The notes under the pieces were generated by a model. The model did no database searches, had not been told where the DNA came from, and was given only the letters and a program-made list of their open reading frames with translations. DNA of 64,000 nt from positions 1 to 64,000 of the forward strand of contig CAKUIF010000005.1 of the NCBI GenBank assembly GCA_934660915.1, read 5' to 3'. The position numbers were made by a program, and so were the translations under genes. This document shows, in pieces, positions 1 through 7,750 of this stretch (its first letter is position 1; each line of letters begins with the position of its first letter). The stretch comes from an uncultured Olsenella sp. (lineage in GTDB: Bacteria; Actinomycetota; Coriobacteriia; Coriobacteriales; Atopobiaceae).

Positions 1-137
1 GCTGCAACGTTCCAACAAATCAAAAGGTCTTAGAATCTACGGTTTAGCCCTTGACTTCATATAGCTGGTCTCCTTTCCTTGAGCCCGTCTTTCCCTCTTT
101 TTCGCGACGGGCATAAATAAACAACTGGTGCGGCCTT

Positions 138-836
138 CTACGTGGCCGGGCGTCGCTCCGGGTATTTAGCGGTGTAGCCCTCGATGTGCAGCGTCGAGGC
201 GATGATGTCCTTCACGGTCTCGTCGGGCACATCCGGATGCGTGCGTATATACATGAGCAGTCCCATGACAAGCGTGTAGAACGTCTCGTAAACGTGGTCG
301 ATGCGCAGGTCGTGGCGGGCAATGAAGTCGGCTACGGTCGTTTCGCACAGATAGCGTGTCACGCGCTCGACCGCATGGTGCAAAAAGCCGCCGTAGAGGG
401 CGCCGCTACCTGAGGTGAGTGTGGCGGGCAGCTCGTGGCCGTCGGCAACCAAGCGCTTGAACAGCGGCGCCACGGTGTCGAGCGCGCCCTCGATGTCGCC
501 CACGACGCGGCTGGCGTTCCAGCGCTCGAGCTCGTGGATAAAGCCCTCGATTGCCTCGTCCATAACGGCCTCGACGGCGGCGTCCATATCGGAAAAGTAA
601 TGGTAGAAAAGGGAGCGCGTGCAGCCTGCCTGCTCGGTTACGGCGGATACCGACAGATGGGACACCCCGCGCTCGGCGCTGACGATGCGCACCGCTTCGA
701 GGATCCTGCGACGGCGCTCGTCTCCGGGGAGGCGCTTGGGGGCGACGGCCACGGGGGCGCATCCATCCGGCTGGGTTTCAATGTGTTGCGGGGCTGCATC
801 GCGTGCTGGATTCGATGACACGCTGCGGGTGCTCAT
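138..836 (-). CDS. TetR/AcrR family transcriptional regulator
   Basis: A 232-residue one-domain repressor. The N-terminal third (about residues 40-88) is a classic TetR helix-turn-helix, including the SLFYHYF recognition-helix segment. The rest is a helical ligand-binding domain with no family-level match that I recognise. The first 38 residues are a polar extension. The gene is divergent from the Fe-S/FAD oxidoreductase at 1026, and the 189-bp gap holds two tandem TTGAC-N5-GTCAA palindromes that are likely its operator. The inferred job is control of itself and of that oxidoreductase. The ligand cannot be read from sequence. The start is the first ATG of the frame and has only a weak ribosome site. 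Confidence 0.9.
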   Translation of the reverse strand: MSTRSVSSNPARDAAPQHIETQPDGCAPVAVAPKRLPGDERRRRILEAVRIVSAERGVSHLSVSAVTEQAGCTRSLFYHYFSDMDAAVEAVMDEAIEGFIHELERWNASRVVGDIEGALDTVAPLFKRLVADGHELPATLTSGSGALYGGFLHHAVERVTRYLCETTVADFIARHDLRIDHVYETFYTLVMGLLMYIRTHPDVPDETVKDIIASTLHIEGYTAKYPERRPAT

Positions 837-895
837 CCGTTCGCCGCCTTTCTGATGCCTCGGCCCTGTGATCCTCTTCCTAGTCTTGAATAATG

Positions 896-933
896 TTGAC
901 AGTTCGTCAATACTGTTTTTGACGGTATGTCAA
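896..933. promoter_or_regulatory. Tandem palindromic operators in the TetR/oxidoreductase divergent region
   Basis: Two copies of TTGAC-N5-GTCAA lie at 896-910 and 919-933. Their centres are 23 bp apart, close to two helical turns. They sit between the divergent starts at 836 and 1026 in an otherwise AT-richer stretch. Spacing and symmetry fit two TetR dimers binding the same face of the DNA. The assignment to the adjacent TetR protein is by position only. Confidence 0.6.
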
Positions 934-1025
934 CTTTGCAGGCTGAGCGTGCAGGGGCGCGCTCACCTTGCTAAAAAGAAGGACCGCAGCTCGCGCGATC
1001 GACGCGCGGCAAGGGAGGGGACGCC

Positions 1026-3809
1026 ATGATTCTCAATGGACCGGGGATTAGCTATGCCGAGCCCGATATCGGAGCGGAGTTCGTTCCGCCGCTGCCTGAG
1101 CATCCGCGCGAGAAGATCGTGAAGCTGTGCGAGCACTGCACGAATCGCCTGCTCCACCGCGATGAGCTGCTGGGCTACGAGTACTGGTCGTTTGCCGAGG
1201 CGGCAACCGATGAGCAGGCGGACGTCCTGCTCAAGATGAAGATGCGCCGGCCCTATACCCTGGCCGAGATGGTCAAGCTGACGGGCATGCCCGAGGCTAA
1301 GATCGAGAAGATGCTCGACGACATGAGCTATACCGGTCTGCTTGAGTACAACTGGGAAAACCCCACGCGCTCCAAGCAGTGGGTGCTTCCCATGCTCGTG
1401 CCCGGCTCGGCCGAGTTCCTCAACATGCGCGTGAGCCAGCTGGACGAGCACCCGGTGTTCGCCAAGTTCTTCGAGCAGGCCTCCAAGGGTCCGCTGTCCC
1501 GCGCAACGCCGATGGTCCCGCCCGGAGGCGCCGGCATCGGCATGCACGTTATCCCCGTCGAGCAGGCCATCGACGCCGCGAGCACCTCGGTGCCCATCGA
1601 GCACATCGAGCACTGGCTGGACAAGTACGACGGTAAGTACGCCGCATCTACCTGCAGCTGCCGTGCGAGCCGTAAGGTTTTGGGCGAGGGCTGCGGCGAC
1701 GATCCGCGCGATTGGTGCATCGCCGTGGGCGACATGGCCGACTACGTGGTCGAGACCGACCGAGGCCACTACATCACGCGCGAGGAAGTCTATGACATCC
1801 TGCGCGCCGCCGAGGATAACGGCTTTGTGCACCAGATCACCAATATCGATGGCGAGAACAAGATTTTCGCCATCTGCAACTGCAACGTGAACGTGTGCTA
1901 CGCGCTGCGCACCTCTCAGCTGTTCAACACGCCCAACCTGTCGCGCTCCGCTTATGTTGCGCACACAGAGGCCGATAAATGCGTGGCGTGCGGCCGCTGC
2001 GTGGAGGTGTGCCCCGCGGGCGCCGTCAAGCTGGGGCAGAAGCTCTGCAGCAAGGCGACGGGCAAGGTACCCGAGTACCCGCGCCAGGAGCTGCCCGATG
2101 CCGTGAAGTGGGGGCCGGAGAAGTGGTCGCCCAACTACCGCAACGACAATCGCGTCGAGACGCACGAGGCCGGCACCGCACCCTGCAAGACCGCCTGCCC
2201 GGCGCACATCGCCGTCCAGGGCTACCTCAAGCTCGCGGCGCAGGGTCGCTACGACGAGGCGCTCGCGCTCATCAAGCGCGAGAACCCGCTGCCCGCCGTG
2301 TGCGGTCGCATCTGCAACCGCCGCTGCGAGGATGCGTGCACGCGTGGCAGGGTCGACGCCGCTATCGCCATCGACGAAGTGAAGAAGTTCATCGCCCAGC
2401 GCGACCTGGACGCCGCGACGCGCTATATCCCGCCGGTGGTCACGCCCACGCGCGCGGGCGGCTTTGACCAGAAGATCGCCATCATCGGCGCCGGCCCCGC
2501 GGGCCTTTCGTGCGCGTTCTATCTGGCCGAGAAGGGCTACAAGCCGGTCGTGTTCGAGAGGATGCCGCGCCCCGGCGGCATGCTCACCTACGGCATTCCC
2601 TCCTTCAAGCTGGAAAAAGACGTCATTGAGGCGGAGGTCGAGGTTATCCGCCAAATGGGCGCCGAGTTCCGCTATGGCGTAGAGGTGGGCCGCGACGTGA
2701 CGCTCGCCGAGCTGCGCGAGCAGGGGTTCGCCGCCTTCTACGTTGCCATCGGCTGCCAGGGTGGCCGCCTGCCCGGCATTGACGGACAGGACGCGAAGGG
2801 CGTCTGGACCGCCGTCGATTTCCTGGCCAAGTACACCGACCAGACCGCGGGCGCCGCCCCCGCGATGGGCCGCACGGTGGTTGTGGGCGGTGGCAACGTC
2901 GCTATCGACGCTGCGCGCGTGGCGGCTCGCACTCAGGCCCCTGAGGTCACGATGCTGTGCCTCGAGTCTGCCGAGGAGATGCCCGCAAGCGACGAGGAAG
3001 TTGCCGAGGCCCGCGAGGACGGCGTGGACATCCGCTGCGGCTGGGGTCCCAAGGAGGTCCTTACCGACGAGGCCGGCGCGGTGCGCGGCATCGTGCTCAA
3101 GCGCTGCACGCGCGTGTTTGACGAAGACGGCCGCTTTGCTCCCGAATATGACGAGGGCGACCTCGTGACCATCGAGTGCGACCAGGTTGTCTTCGCCATC
3201 GGCCAGAGCATCGAGTGGGGCAGCCTGCTGGAGGGCTCTGCCGTCGAGCTCGGTCGCGGCCAGGGCGCCGTTGCCGATCCGCAGACGTATCAGACCGCCG
3301 AGCCCGACATCTTTGTGGGCGGCGACGTCTACACCGGCCCCAAGTTCGCCATCGACGCCATCGCCGCTGGCCACGAGGCCGCCGTGTCGATCCACCGCTT
3401 TGTTCAGCACGGAACGCTCACCATTGGCCGCAACCAGCGCAAGTACGTTGAGCTCAACAAGGACGATGCCGACCTTTCGAGCTACGATACCGCCCAGCGT
3501 GAGGTTCCGGTGGCTAAGGACGCCGCGGCTGCCAAGGCGGCGCCTTTCCGCGAGTACGTGGAGACGCTGACCGAGGAACAGGTGCGCGCCGAGACCGCGC
3601 GTTGCCTGGGCTGCGGTGCGTCCGTCGTCGATCCCAACAAGTGCATCGGCTGCGGCCTGTGCACGACCAAGTGCGCGTTCGATGCCATCCACCTTACGCG
3701 CGAGCGCTCCGAGTGCTCCAACATGGTCAAGTACGAGAAGAAGGTTCCTTCGCTTGCGAAGTATGCCCTCAAGCGCGAGATCAAAATTCGTTTTGGCAAG
3801 AAGAAGTAA
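1026..3809 (+). CDS. Large FAD-dependent oxidoreductase with 4Fe-4S ferredoxin domains (GltD-like)
   Basis: A 927-residue soluble multidomain flavoprotein. About residues 1-300 form an N-terminal region I do not recognise, with a CSCR cysteine motif near 210 and CNCNVNVC near 284. A ferredoxin-type CxxCxxC cluster (CVACGRCVEVCP) lies near 319. A glutamate-synthase-small-subunit-like Fe-S region with KTACPAHI lies near 388. Two nucleotide-binding folds follow, GAGPAGLSC near 489 and GGGNVAIDAARVA near 620. A second ferredoxin motif (CIGCGLCTTKCAF) lies near 873. The family transfers electrons between NAD(P)H, FAD and Fe-S centres; the substrate is unknown. The start follows a strong AGGGAGGGG site. 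A terminator separates it from hypA. Confidence 0.85.
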   Translation: MILNGPGISYAEPDIGAEFVPPLPEHPREKIVKLCEHCTNRLLHRDELLGYEYWSFAEAATDEQADVLLKMKMRRPYTLAEMVKLTGMPEAKIEKMLDDMSYTGLLEYNWENPTRSKQWVLPMLVPGSAEFLNMRVSQLDEHPVFAKFFEQASKGPLSRATPMVPPGGAGIGMHVIPVEQAIDAASTSVPIEHIEHWLDKYDGKYAASTCSCRASRKVLGEGCGDDPRDWCIAVGDMADYVVETDRGHYITREEVYDILRAAEDNGFVHQITNIDGENKIFAICNCNVNVCYALRTSQLFNTPNLSRSAYVAHTEADKCVACGRCVEVCPAGAVKLGQKLCSKATGKVPEYPRQELPDAVKWGPEKWSPNYRNDNRVETHEAGTAPCKTACPAHIAVQGYLKLAAQGRYDEALALIKRENPLPAVCGRICNRRCEDACTRGRVDAAIAIDEVKKFIAQRDLDAATRYIPPVVTPTRAGGFDQKIAIIGAGPAGLSCAFYLAEKGYKPVVFERMPRPGGMLTYGIPSFKLEKDVIEAEVEVIRQMGAEFRYGVEVGRDVTLAELREQGFAAFYVAIGCQGGRLPGIDGQDAKGVWTAVDFLAKYTDQTAGAAPAMGRTVVVGGGNVAIDAARVAARTQAPEVTMLCLESAEEMPASDEEVAEAREDGVDIRCGWGPKEVLTDEAGAVRGIVLKRCTRVFDEDGRFAPEYDEGDLVTIECDQVVFAIGQSIEWGSLLEGSAVELGRGQGAVADPQTYQTAEPDIFVGGDVYTGPKFAIDAIAAGHEAAVSIHRFVQHGTLTIGRNQRKYVELNKDDADLSSYDTAQREVPVAKDAAAAKAAPFREYVETLTEEQVRAETARCLGCGASVVDPNKCIGCGLCTTKCAFDAIHLTRERSECSNMVKYEKKVPSLAKYALKREIKIRFGKKK

Positions 3810-3846
3810 CGTGGCGAGCCTCGGGTTTTAACCGCTGCGCTGGATG

Positions 3847-3879
3847 GGCGGGGCCGACGCATTGGCGGCCCCGCCTTTT
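3847..3879 (+). terminator. Rho-independent terminator after the FAD/Fe-S oxidoreductase
   Basis: A 10-bp GC-only stem (3847-3856 with 3866-3875) has a 9-nt loop and is followed by TTTT. It lies 37 bp after the stop codon and about 20 bp before hypA. Confidence 0.75.
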
Positions 3880-3897
3880 AGATAAGAGGTTGGTGTC

Positions 3898-4323
3898 ATG
3901 CACGAGCTGGGCATCGTGTTCCATATCATCAGGACAGTCGAGGACGCGTGCCGCGACAACGCGATTTCGCGCGTGTCGTCGGTGACGCTGCAGCTCGGCG
4001 AGGTCTCGGGCGTGGTGCCGCATTATCTTGAGGACGCCTGGCACTGGGCGAGCAACAAGAACCCGCTGGTGGCGGGCGCCGAGCTCAAAGTCGAGGAGAT
4101 TCCTGCGGTCACGTATTGCGAGGAATGCAAGAAGACATACGAGACGGTGGCGCACGGCAAGACGTGCCCGTACTGCGGAAGCTCGCGCACGTATCTGGTG
4201 CAGGGCCAAGAGGTGATGGTGAAGGAGATAGAGACTCCTGACGAGCAACGTTCGCGCGATGGCGCGGCGCCCGGGACATCGCCGGACCCGGTGGATGCCG
4301 CCAACCCGCTGATTATCGAGTAG
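3898..4323 (+). CDS. hypA: Hydrogenase/urease nickel incorporation protein HypA
   Basis: A 141-residue nickel metallochaperone. The start MHEL carries the N-terminal Met-His-Glu nickel site, and CEEC (about 79-82) and CPYC (about 93-96) form the structural zinc site. The family passes nickel to [NiFe] hydrogenase large subunits with HypB. The protein is about 25 residues longer than the usual 113-118 because of a polar tail after residue 118. No hypB or hydrogenase gene lies in the window, so its client must be elsewhere. It stands alone, preceded by a terminator and followed by a repeat array. Confidence 0.92.
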   Translation: MHELGIVFHIIRTVEDACRDNAISRVSSVTLQLGEVSGVVPHYLEDAWHWASNKNPLVAGAELKVEEIPAVTYCEECKKTYETVAHGKTCPYCGSSRTYLVQGQEVMVKEIETPDEQRSRDGAAPGTSPDPVDAANPLIIE

Positions 4324-4336
4324 GGATGTGCCGCGC

Positions 4337-4476
4337 GCTAAGAAACGCCGGGTTCCAGCCCCTCCGAACGTCGATTTGCTAAGAATCCCCAGGTTCCAGC
4401 CCTGTTTGCGCGACTGGAACCTGGGGATTCTTAGCATTTGCGGCTCTCGCGCGGCTGGAACCGCGCGTTTCTTAGC
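4337..4476. repeat. Intergenic symmetric repeat array 1 (GCTAAGAA...TTCCAGCC family)
   Basis: Two direct units (4337-4360 and 4378-4400) are followed by two inverted units (about 4413-4435 and 4451-4476). The inner pair forms a perfect 22-bp stem at 4378-4435 with a 13-nt loop. The unit is GCTAAGAA, a variable 6-7 nt core, then GGTTCCAGCC. The same family recurs at 7379-7643 and 31374-31597. It is not coding, although a shadow frame runs through it. It could act as a bidirectional terminator after hypA. Confidence 0.8.
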
Positions 4477-4601
4477 GCCCGCGTCTCGCCCCCGCCCCGC
4501 CCGCCGTGCGCATCGCCGTATGGGGCTTCTCTCTAATTACGAAACACGGTTGAAATACTTCCCGACACGTGTCAGACTGACGCGCAGGCTAAAGGCGACG
4601 C

Positions 4602-5573
4602 GTGAAGGAAGGCACTGTGGAGGAGAAGACCGCCTACGAGGGGGACCCGCTCTCTCCGATCTGCGAGGACCAGACCGACGAGGAGGGCCGCCGCGCCGAC
4701 GAGGTGTCCGAGCGCCGCACTGCCGGTTACGGGAAGCTGCCGTTCTTCGGCATGCTCAACCTCGGCCTCGTTCTCACGGCGTTCGCCATCGTCGTCTTCA
4801 AGACGCCCAACCACCTGGCCTTCGGCGGCACCTCGGGCGTCGCCGTCGTGCTCTCGACGCTCTTTCCCCAGCTGCCCGTCTCGGCGTTCATGTGGGTCTT
4901 GAACCTCGTCCTCGTCGCGCTCGGCTTCGTGTTCCTCGACCGCCGTGCCGTCCTGTGGAGCGCGTTCGCCTCGGTCGCGCTCTCCGCTTACGTCTCGCTG
5001 TTCGAGTGGCTCATTCCCATCCAGTCGTCCGTCACGGGCGACCTCGCGCTCGACGTGTGCTTCGCGGTCCTTCTTCCCGCGCTCGGCAGCGCGCTCGTCT
5101 TCGACATCGGCGCGTCGACGGGCGGCACCGACATCCTCGCCATGATCCTGCGCCGCCGCACCGACATCGAGATCGGCAAGGCGCTCTTTGCCGTCGACAT
5201 CGCCATCGTCTGCGCGGCCGCCGTGCTCTATGGCCCGCGCACCGGCCTGTGGTGCATCCTCGGCCTCGTGGCAAAGACGTTCGTCGTGGATGTCGCCATC
5301 GAGTCTATCCGCCAGCGAAAAGTCTGTCAGGTCATCTGCAGGTACCCGCACGACGTCGAGGAGTTCATCGTCCGTACGCTTGGCCGCACCGCCACCGTGA
5401 TGACCGGCTGGGGCGCCTACTCTGGCAAGAAGGTCATCATCCTGAACACGGTGCTCACCCGCCGCGAGGCCATGGAGCTGCGCCTGTTCGTGCGCAGCAT
5501 CGACCCGGGCGCGTTCATCACCATCACGAGCAGCTCCGAGATCATCGGCCGCGGCTTCCGCGGGGTGAACTGA
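4602..5573 (+). CDS. YitT family membrane protein (DUF161/DUF2179)
   Basis: A 323-residue protein. An acidic N-terminal tail (about 1-45) precedes five or six hydrophobic segments (about 47-230) and a cytosolic C-terminal DUF2179 domain with the conserved ending SSEIIGRGFRG. This is the usual YitT architecture, whose function is not established. The GTG start at 4602 is supported by the frame; a second GTG lies 15 nt downstream and could be used instead. Convergent with the LCP gene, separated by only 47 bp. Confidence 0.85.
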   Translation: MKEGTVEEKTAYEGDPLSPICEDQTDEEGRRADEVSERRTAGYGKLPFFGMLNLGLVLTAFAIVVFKTPNHLAFGGTSGVAVVLSTLFPQLPVSAFMWVLNLVLVALGFVFLDRRAVLWSAFASVALSAYVSLFEWLIPIQSSVTGDLALDVCFAVLLPALGSALVFDIGASTGGTDILAMILRRRTDIEIGKALFAVDIAIVCAAAVLYGPRTGLWCILGLVAKTFVVDVAIESIRQRKVCQVICRYPHDVEEFIVRTLGRTATVMTGWGAYSGKKVIILNTVLTRREAMELRLFVRSIDPGAFITITSSSEIIGRGFRGVN

Positions 5574-5620
5574 CGGCGGCGCGGCTTTCGCCGGCAAGAA
5601 GGGCCGTTCCCGCCCCCGCG

Positions 5621-6859
5621 CTATCCCGCGAGCCCCGCGGTCGGGTTCTCGGACTCGTCGGCATAAGGGGCAAGCCCGGCGTCCACGCGCTGCATCATCG
5701 TCTCCCACGCGTCCGTCTTGACCTTCTCGTACCAAACGCCGCCCTCATAGACGCCTTCGGTCGGCTCGAGGCCCGACATGAGGTCGCGGCTCATGTCGAA
5801 GCCCGCGAAGCGCACGCCGAGCGCCATGAGCTCGATGCCCGAGATGTCGGTGCTTACGCTCCCGGCCGCGGCGTTGAGGCCGCGCGCGAGCATGATCGGG
5901 TTGCCGCTGAGGGTCTTCTTGAGGATCGCGCCGAGGACCATGCGCTGGTTGGCGGTGCGGTAGTAGTCGCCCGCGCCGTAGGCGTCGTAGGCGTGGCGCG
6001 CGCGGCACAGGCCGAGCGCCTGCGCGCCGTTGATGGTCTGGGGCCCCGCCGCCAGGTGCACGTCGGCGAGGTCGTCGTCGATGTCGATGGGCACGTTCAC
6101 GTCGATGCCCCCGAGGTCGTCGACGACCGAGGTGAAGCTGTCGAAGTCGATCTCGGCGTAGTGCGAGATCTTGACGCCCGCGAGGTCCGAGACGGCGCCG
6201 ATGAGCAGGGGAGCTCCGCCCAAGGTGTAGGCGGCGTTGATCTTCTGCTTGCCGTAGTTGCCGCCGAGGTCGACGAGGGTGTCTCGCTGGATCGAGACGA
6301 GCGTGAGCTTGGCGGCCACCGGGTCGACGCGCGCGAGCATGATGGAGTCGGTGCGGAAGGTGCCGCCCGTCGAGTTGTCCTCCACGCGCTGCTCGGACTT
6401 GTCGGTGCCCACGAGCAGCATGTAGAAGGGCTGCCCGGGGAGCACGGGCGAGAGCGCCGCGCGCGCCTCGAGCGAGACGCCCGAGCCGAGGCGCACCGTG
6501 AGCACGACCGAGAAGGCAAGAAGAACCGCGAGGACGCCGATGAGTACCCGCTTGACGGTTCTCGCCCAGTTGCGCGGCTTTGCCGGCCGCGGCGCGCGGC
6601 GCCCCTGGGGTCGCTGGCCCGCGTAGGCGTCGACGTTGCTGCGCCCGCCCCGCGCGGGCGAGAAGCCCTGCCTGCGGTACTCGCCGCTCTCGCGCAGGCC
6701 GCCGCCCACGCCGCCTGCGCCCTCCAGCCTGCGCCCGACCTCATGGCCGGCGTGGCGCACGGGGTTGGCGTTCTCGCGCTCTTGCCGCATGCGGCGGTAG
6801 CGGTCGACGTCGCTCGCCTCGCGGCGCGACACGTTGGGCCGGCGGTCGGCGTTGGTCAT
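5621..6859 (-). CDS. LytR-CpsA-Psr (LCP) family cell-wall ligase
   Basis: A 412-residue membrane-anchored protein. A long Arg-rich cytosolic tail (1-102) precedes one membrane segment (about 103-123), then an extracytoplasmic LCP domain with the LLVGTD, FRTDSIML, SIQRDT and CRARHAYD motifs. LCP enzymes attach anionic glycopolymers to peptidoglycan. The start at 6859 is chosen over an upstream ATG at 6910 because AAGGAG lies just ahead of it. The small repeat protein at 6926-7294 lies 66 bp upstream on the same strand, so the two are probably co-transcribed. Confidence 0.88.
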   Translation of the reverse strand: MTNADRRPNVSRREASDVDRYRRMRQERENANPVRHAGHEVGRRLEGAGGVGGGLRESGEYRRQGFSPARGGRSNVDAYAGQRPQGRRAPRPAKPRNWARTVKRVLIGVLAVLLAFSVVLTVRLGSGVSLEARAALSPVLPGQPFYMLLVGTDKSEQRVEDNSTGGTFRTDSIMLARVDPVAAKLTLVSIQRDTLVDLGGNYGKQKINAAYTLGGAPLLIGAVSDLAGVKISHYAEIDFDSFTSVVDDLGGIDVNVPIDIDDDLADVHLAAGPQTINGAQALGLCRARHAYDAYGAGDYYRTANQRMVLGAILKKTLSGNPIMLARGLNAAAGSVSTDISGIELMALGVRFAGFDMSRDLMSGLEPTEGVYEGGVWYEKVKTDAWETMMQRVDAGLAPYADESENPTAGLAG

Positions 6860-6925
6860 GGGATGCTCCTTCTGTGTTGCTTTGCTGCCTGTGCCTGATG
6901 GTACCCACATGGGGTGGGGCAGCGG

Positions 6926-7294
6926 CTACCTACCGAGAAAGCTCCCCAAGCTGCCCAAAAGCCCGCCGAGCGTGCCGCCGAGCCCCAGCTTCGAGAGGTC
7001 GAGCTTGGCGATGTCGATGTTCAGCCTGCTCGCGGCGTCCTGGAGCGCGATCAGGTCGAGCTTGGTGAGGTTGAGTTGCGCAAGGTCGAGCTTGGAGATG
7101 TCGACGTCGCTGAAGTCGAGCCCGAGCTCGGCCGCGCGGGCAAGGGTGCCCTGGACGACGGCGTTGATGTCGAAGTCGGTGGTCCCGCAGATGGCGGCGA
7201 CGGCGCCCTTGGGGTCGGCGATCAGCTCCTGGGCCTTCTCGGGCGCCTGCTGCACGGCGGCGACGATTCGGTTGACGATCTCGGTGGTCTGCAT
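6926..7294 (-). CDS. Small Leu-Asp repeat protein, unknown function
   Basis: A 122-residue protein. The first 50 residues are helical. Residues about 55-105 carry loose 5-10-residue repeats of the form SKLDL, AQLNL, TKLDL, NIDIAKLDL. The C-terminus is Gly/Leu rich (GGLLGSLGSFLG). The periodic Leu/Asp pattern recalls short beta-solenoid or pentapeptide-like repeats, but no exact family is recognised. There is no signal peptide or membrane segment. It lies just upstream of the LCP gene on the same strand, which suggests co-expression but not a shared function. Confidence 0.7.
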   Translation of the reverse strand: MQTTEIVNRIVAAVQQAPEKAQELIADPKGAVAAICGTTDFDINAVVQGTLARAAELGLDFSDVDISKLDLAQLNLTKLDLIALQDAASRLNIDIAKLDLSKLGLGGTLGGLLGSLGSFLGR

Positions 7295-7378
7295 GGCTTC
7301 CTCTTTTCGTCGGGCGATTGCGTGGCCCCTACTTTACGCCTGCGCCCGTGTGCCCACGCTCGGCCCTTCTTGGCCCGC

Positions 7379-7643
7379 GCGAAGAAACCGCAGGTTCCAG
7401 CCCCGGCGGGCGACGGTGCGCTAAGAAATCCCAAGACCCAGCCCCGGCGGATGGCCCAGCGCTAAGAATTCCCAAGTCCCAGCCCCAGCGCGCCCGCATG
7501 CGCTAAGAAGCTCCAAGTCCCAGCCCTTCTTTCTGGGCTGGGACTTGCGATTCCTTAGCGCTCGGCGCCCTCCGGCGGCTGGAACCCGGGGTTTCTTAGC
7601 AAGAAGGGCGCACCGAAAGCTGGAACCCGCGATTTCTGAGCGC
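7379..7643. repeat. Intergenic symmetric repeat array 2, filling most of a 456-bp gap
   Basis: Four direct units of about 25 bp (about 7379-7405, 7421-7444, 7461-7484 and 7501-7526) are followed by three inverted units (about 7534-7561, 7577-7602 and 7618-7643). Spacing is near 40 bp. Units share (C)TAAGAA at one end and TTCCAGCC or TCCCAGCC at the other. The fourth direct unit pairs with the first inverted one. The rest of the gap (7644-7750) is the upstream region of the serA-like gene and shows nothing beyond its ribosome site. Confidence 0.8.
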
Positions 7644-7750
7644 CCGCCGCCCGCTACCCGCCGCCATGTTTCCGAACGTGGGCAAATCCGCTGCCCCGCG
7701 CGGCCATCGGCTAAGCTAGACCGCACGTGACCTTCGCGATAGGAGTGAGC

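Noticed and set aside
963..3692. 909-codon open frame on the minus strand opposite the FAD/Fe-S oxidoreductase
   Set aside because: It mirrors a clearly real gene, and its translation is Ala/Gly/Arg/Val/His/Leu-rich without domain motifs. This is typical antisense shadow in GC-rich DNA.
7379..7643. CRISPR array
   Set aside because: Units flip orientation in the middle, repeats are imperfect, spacers are short and GC-rich, and no cas genes are present.
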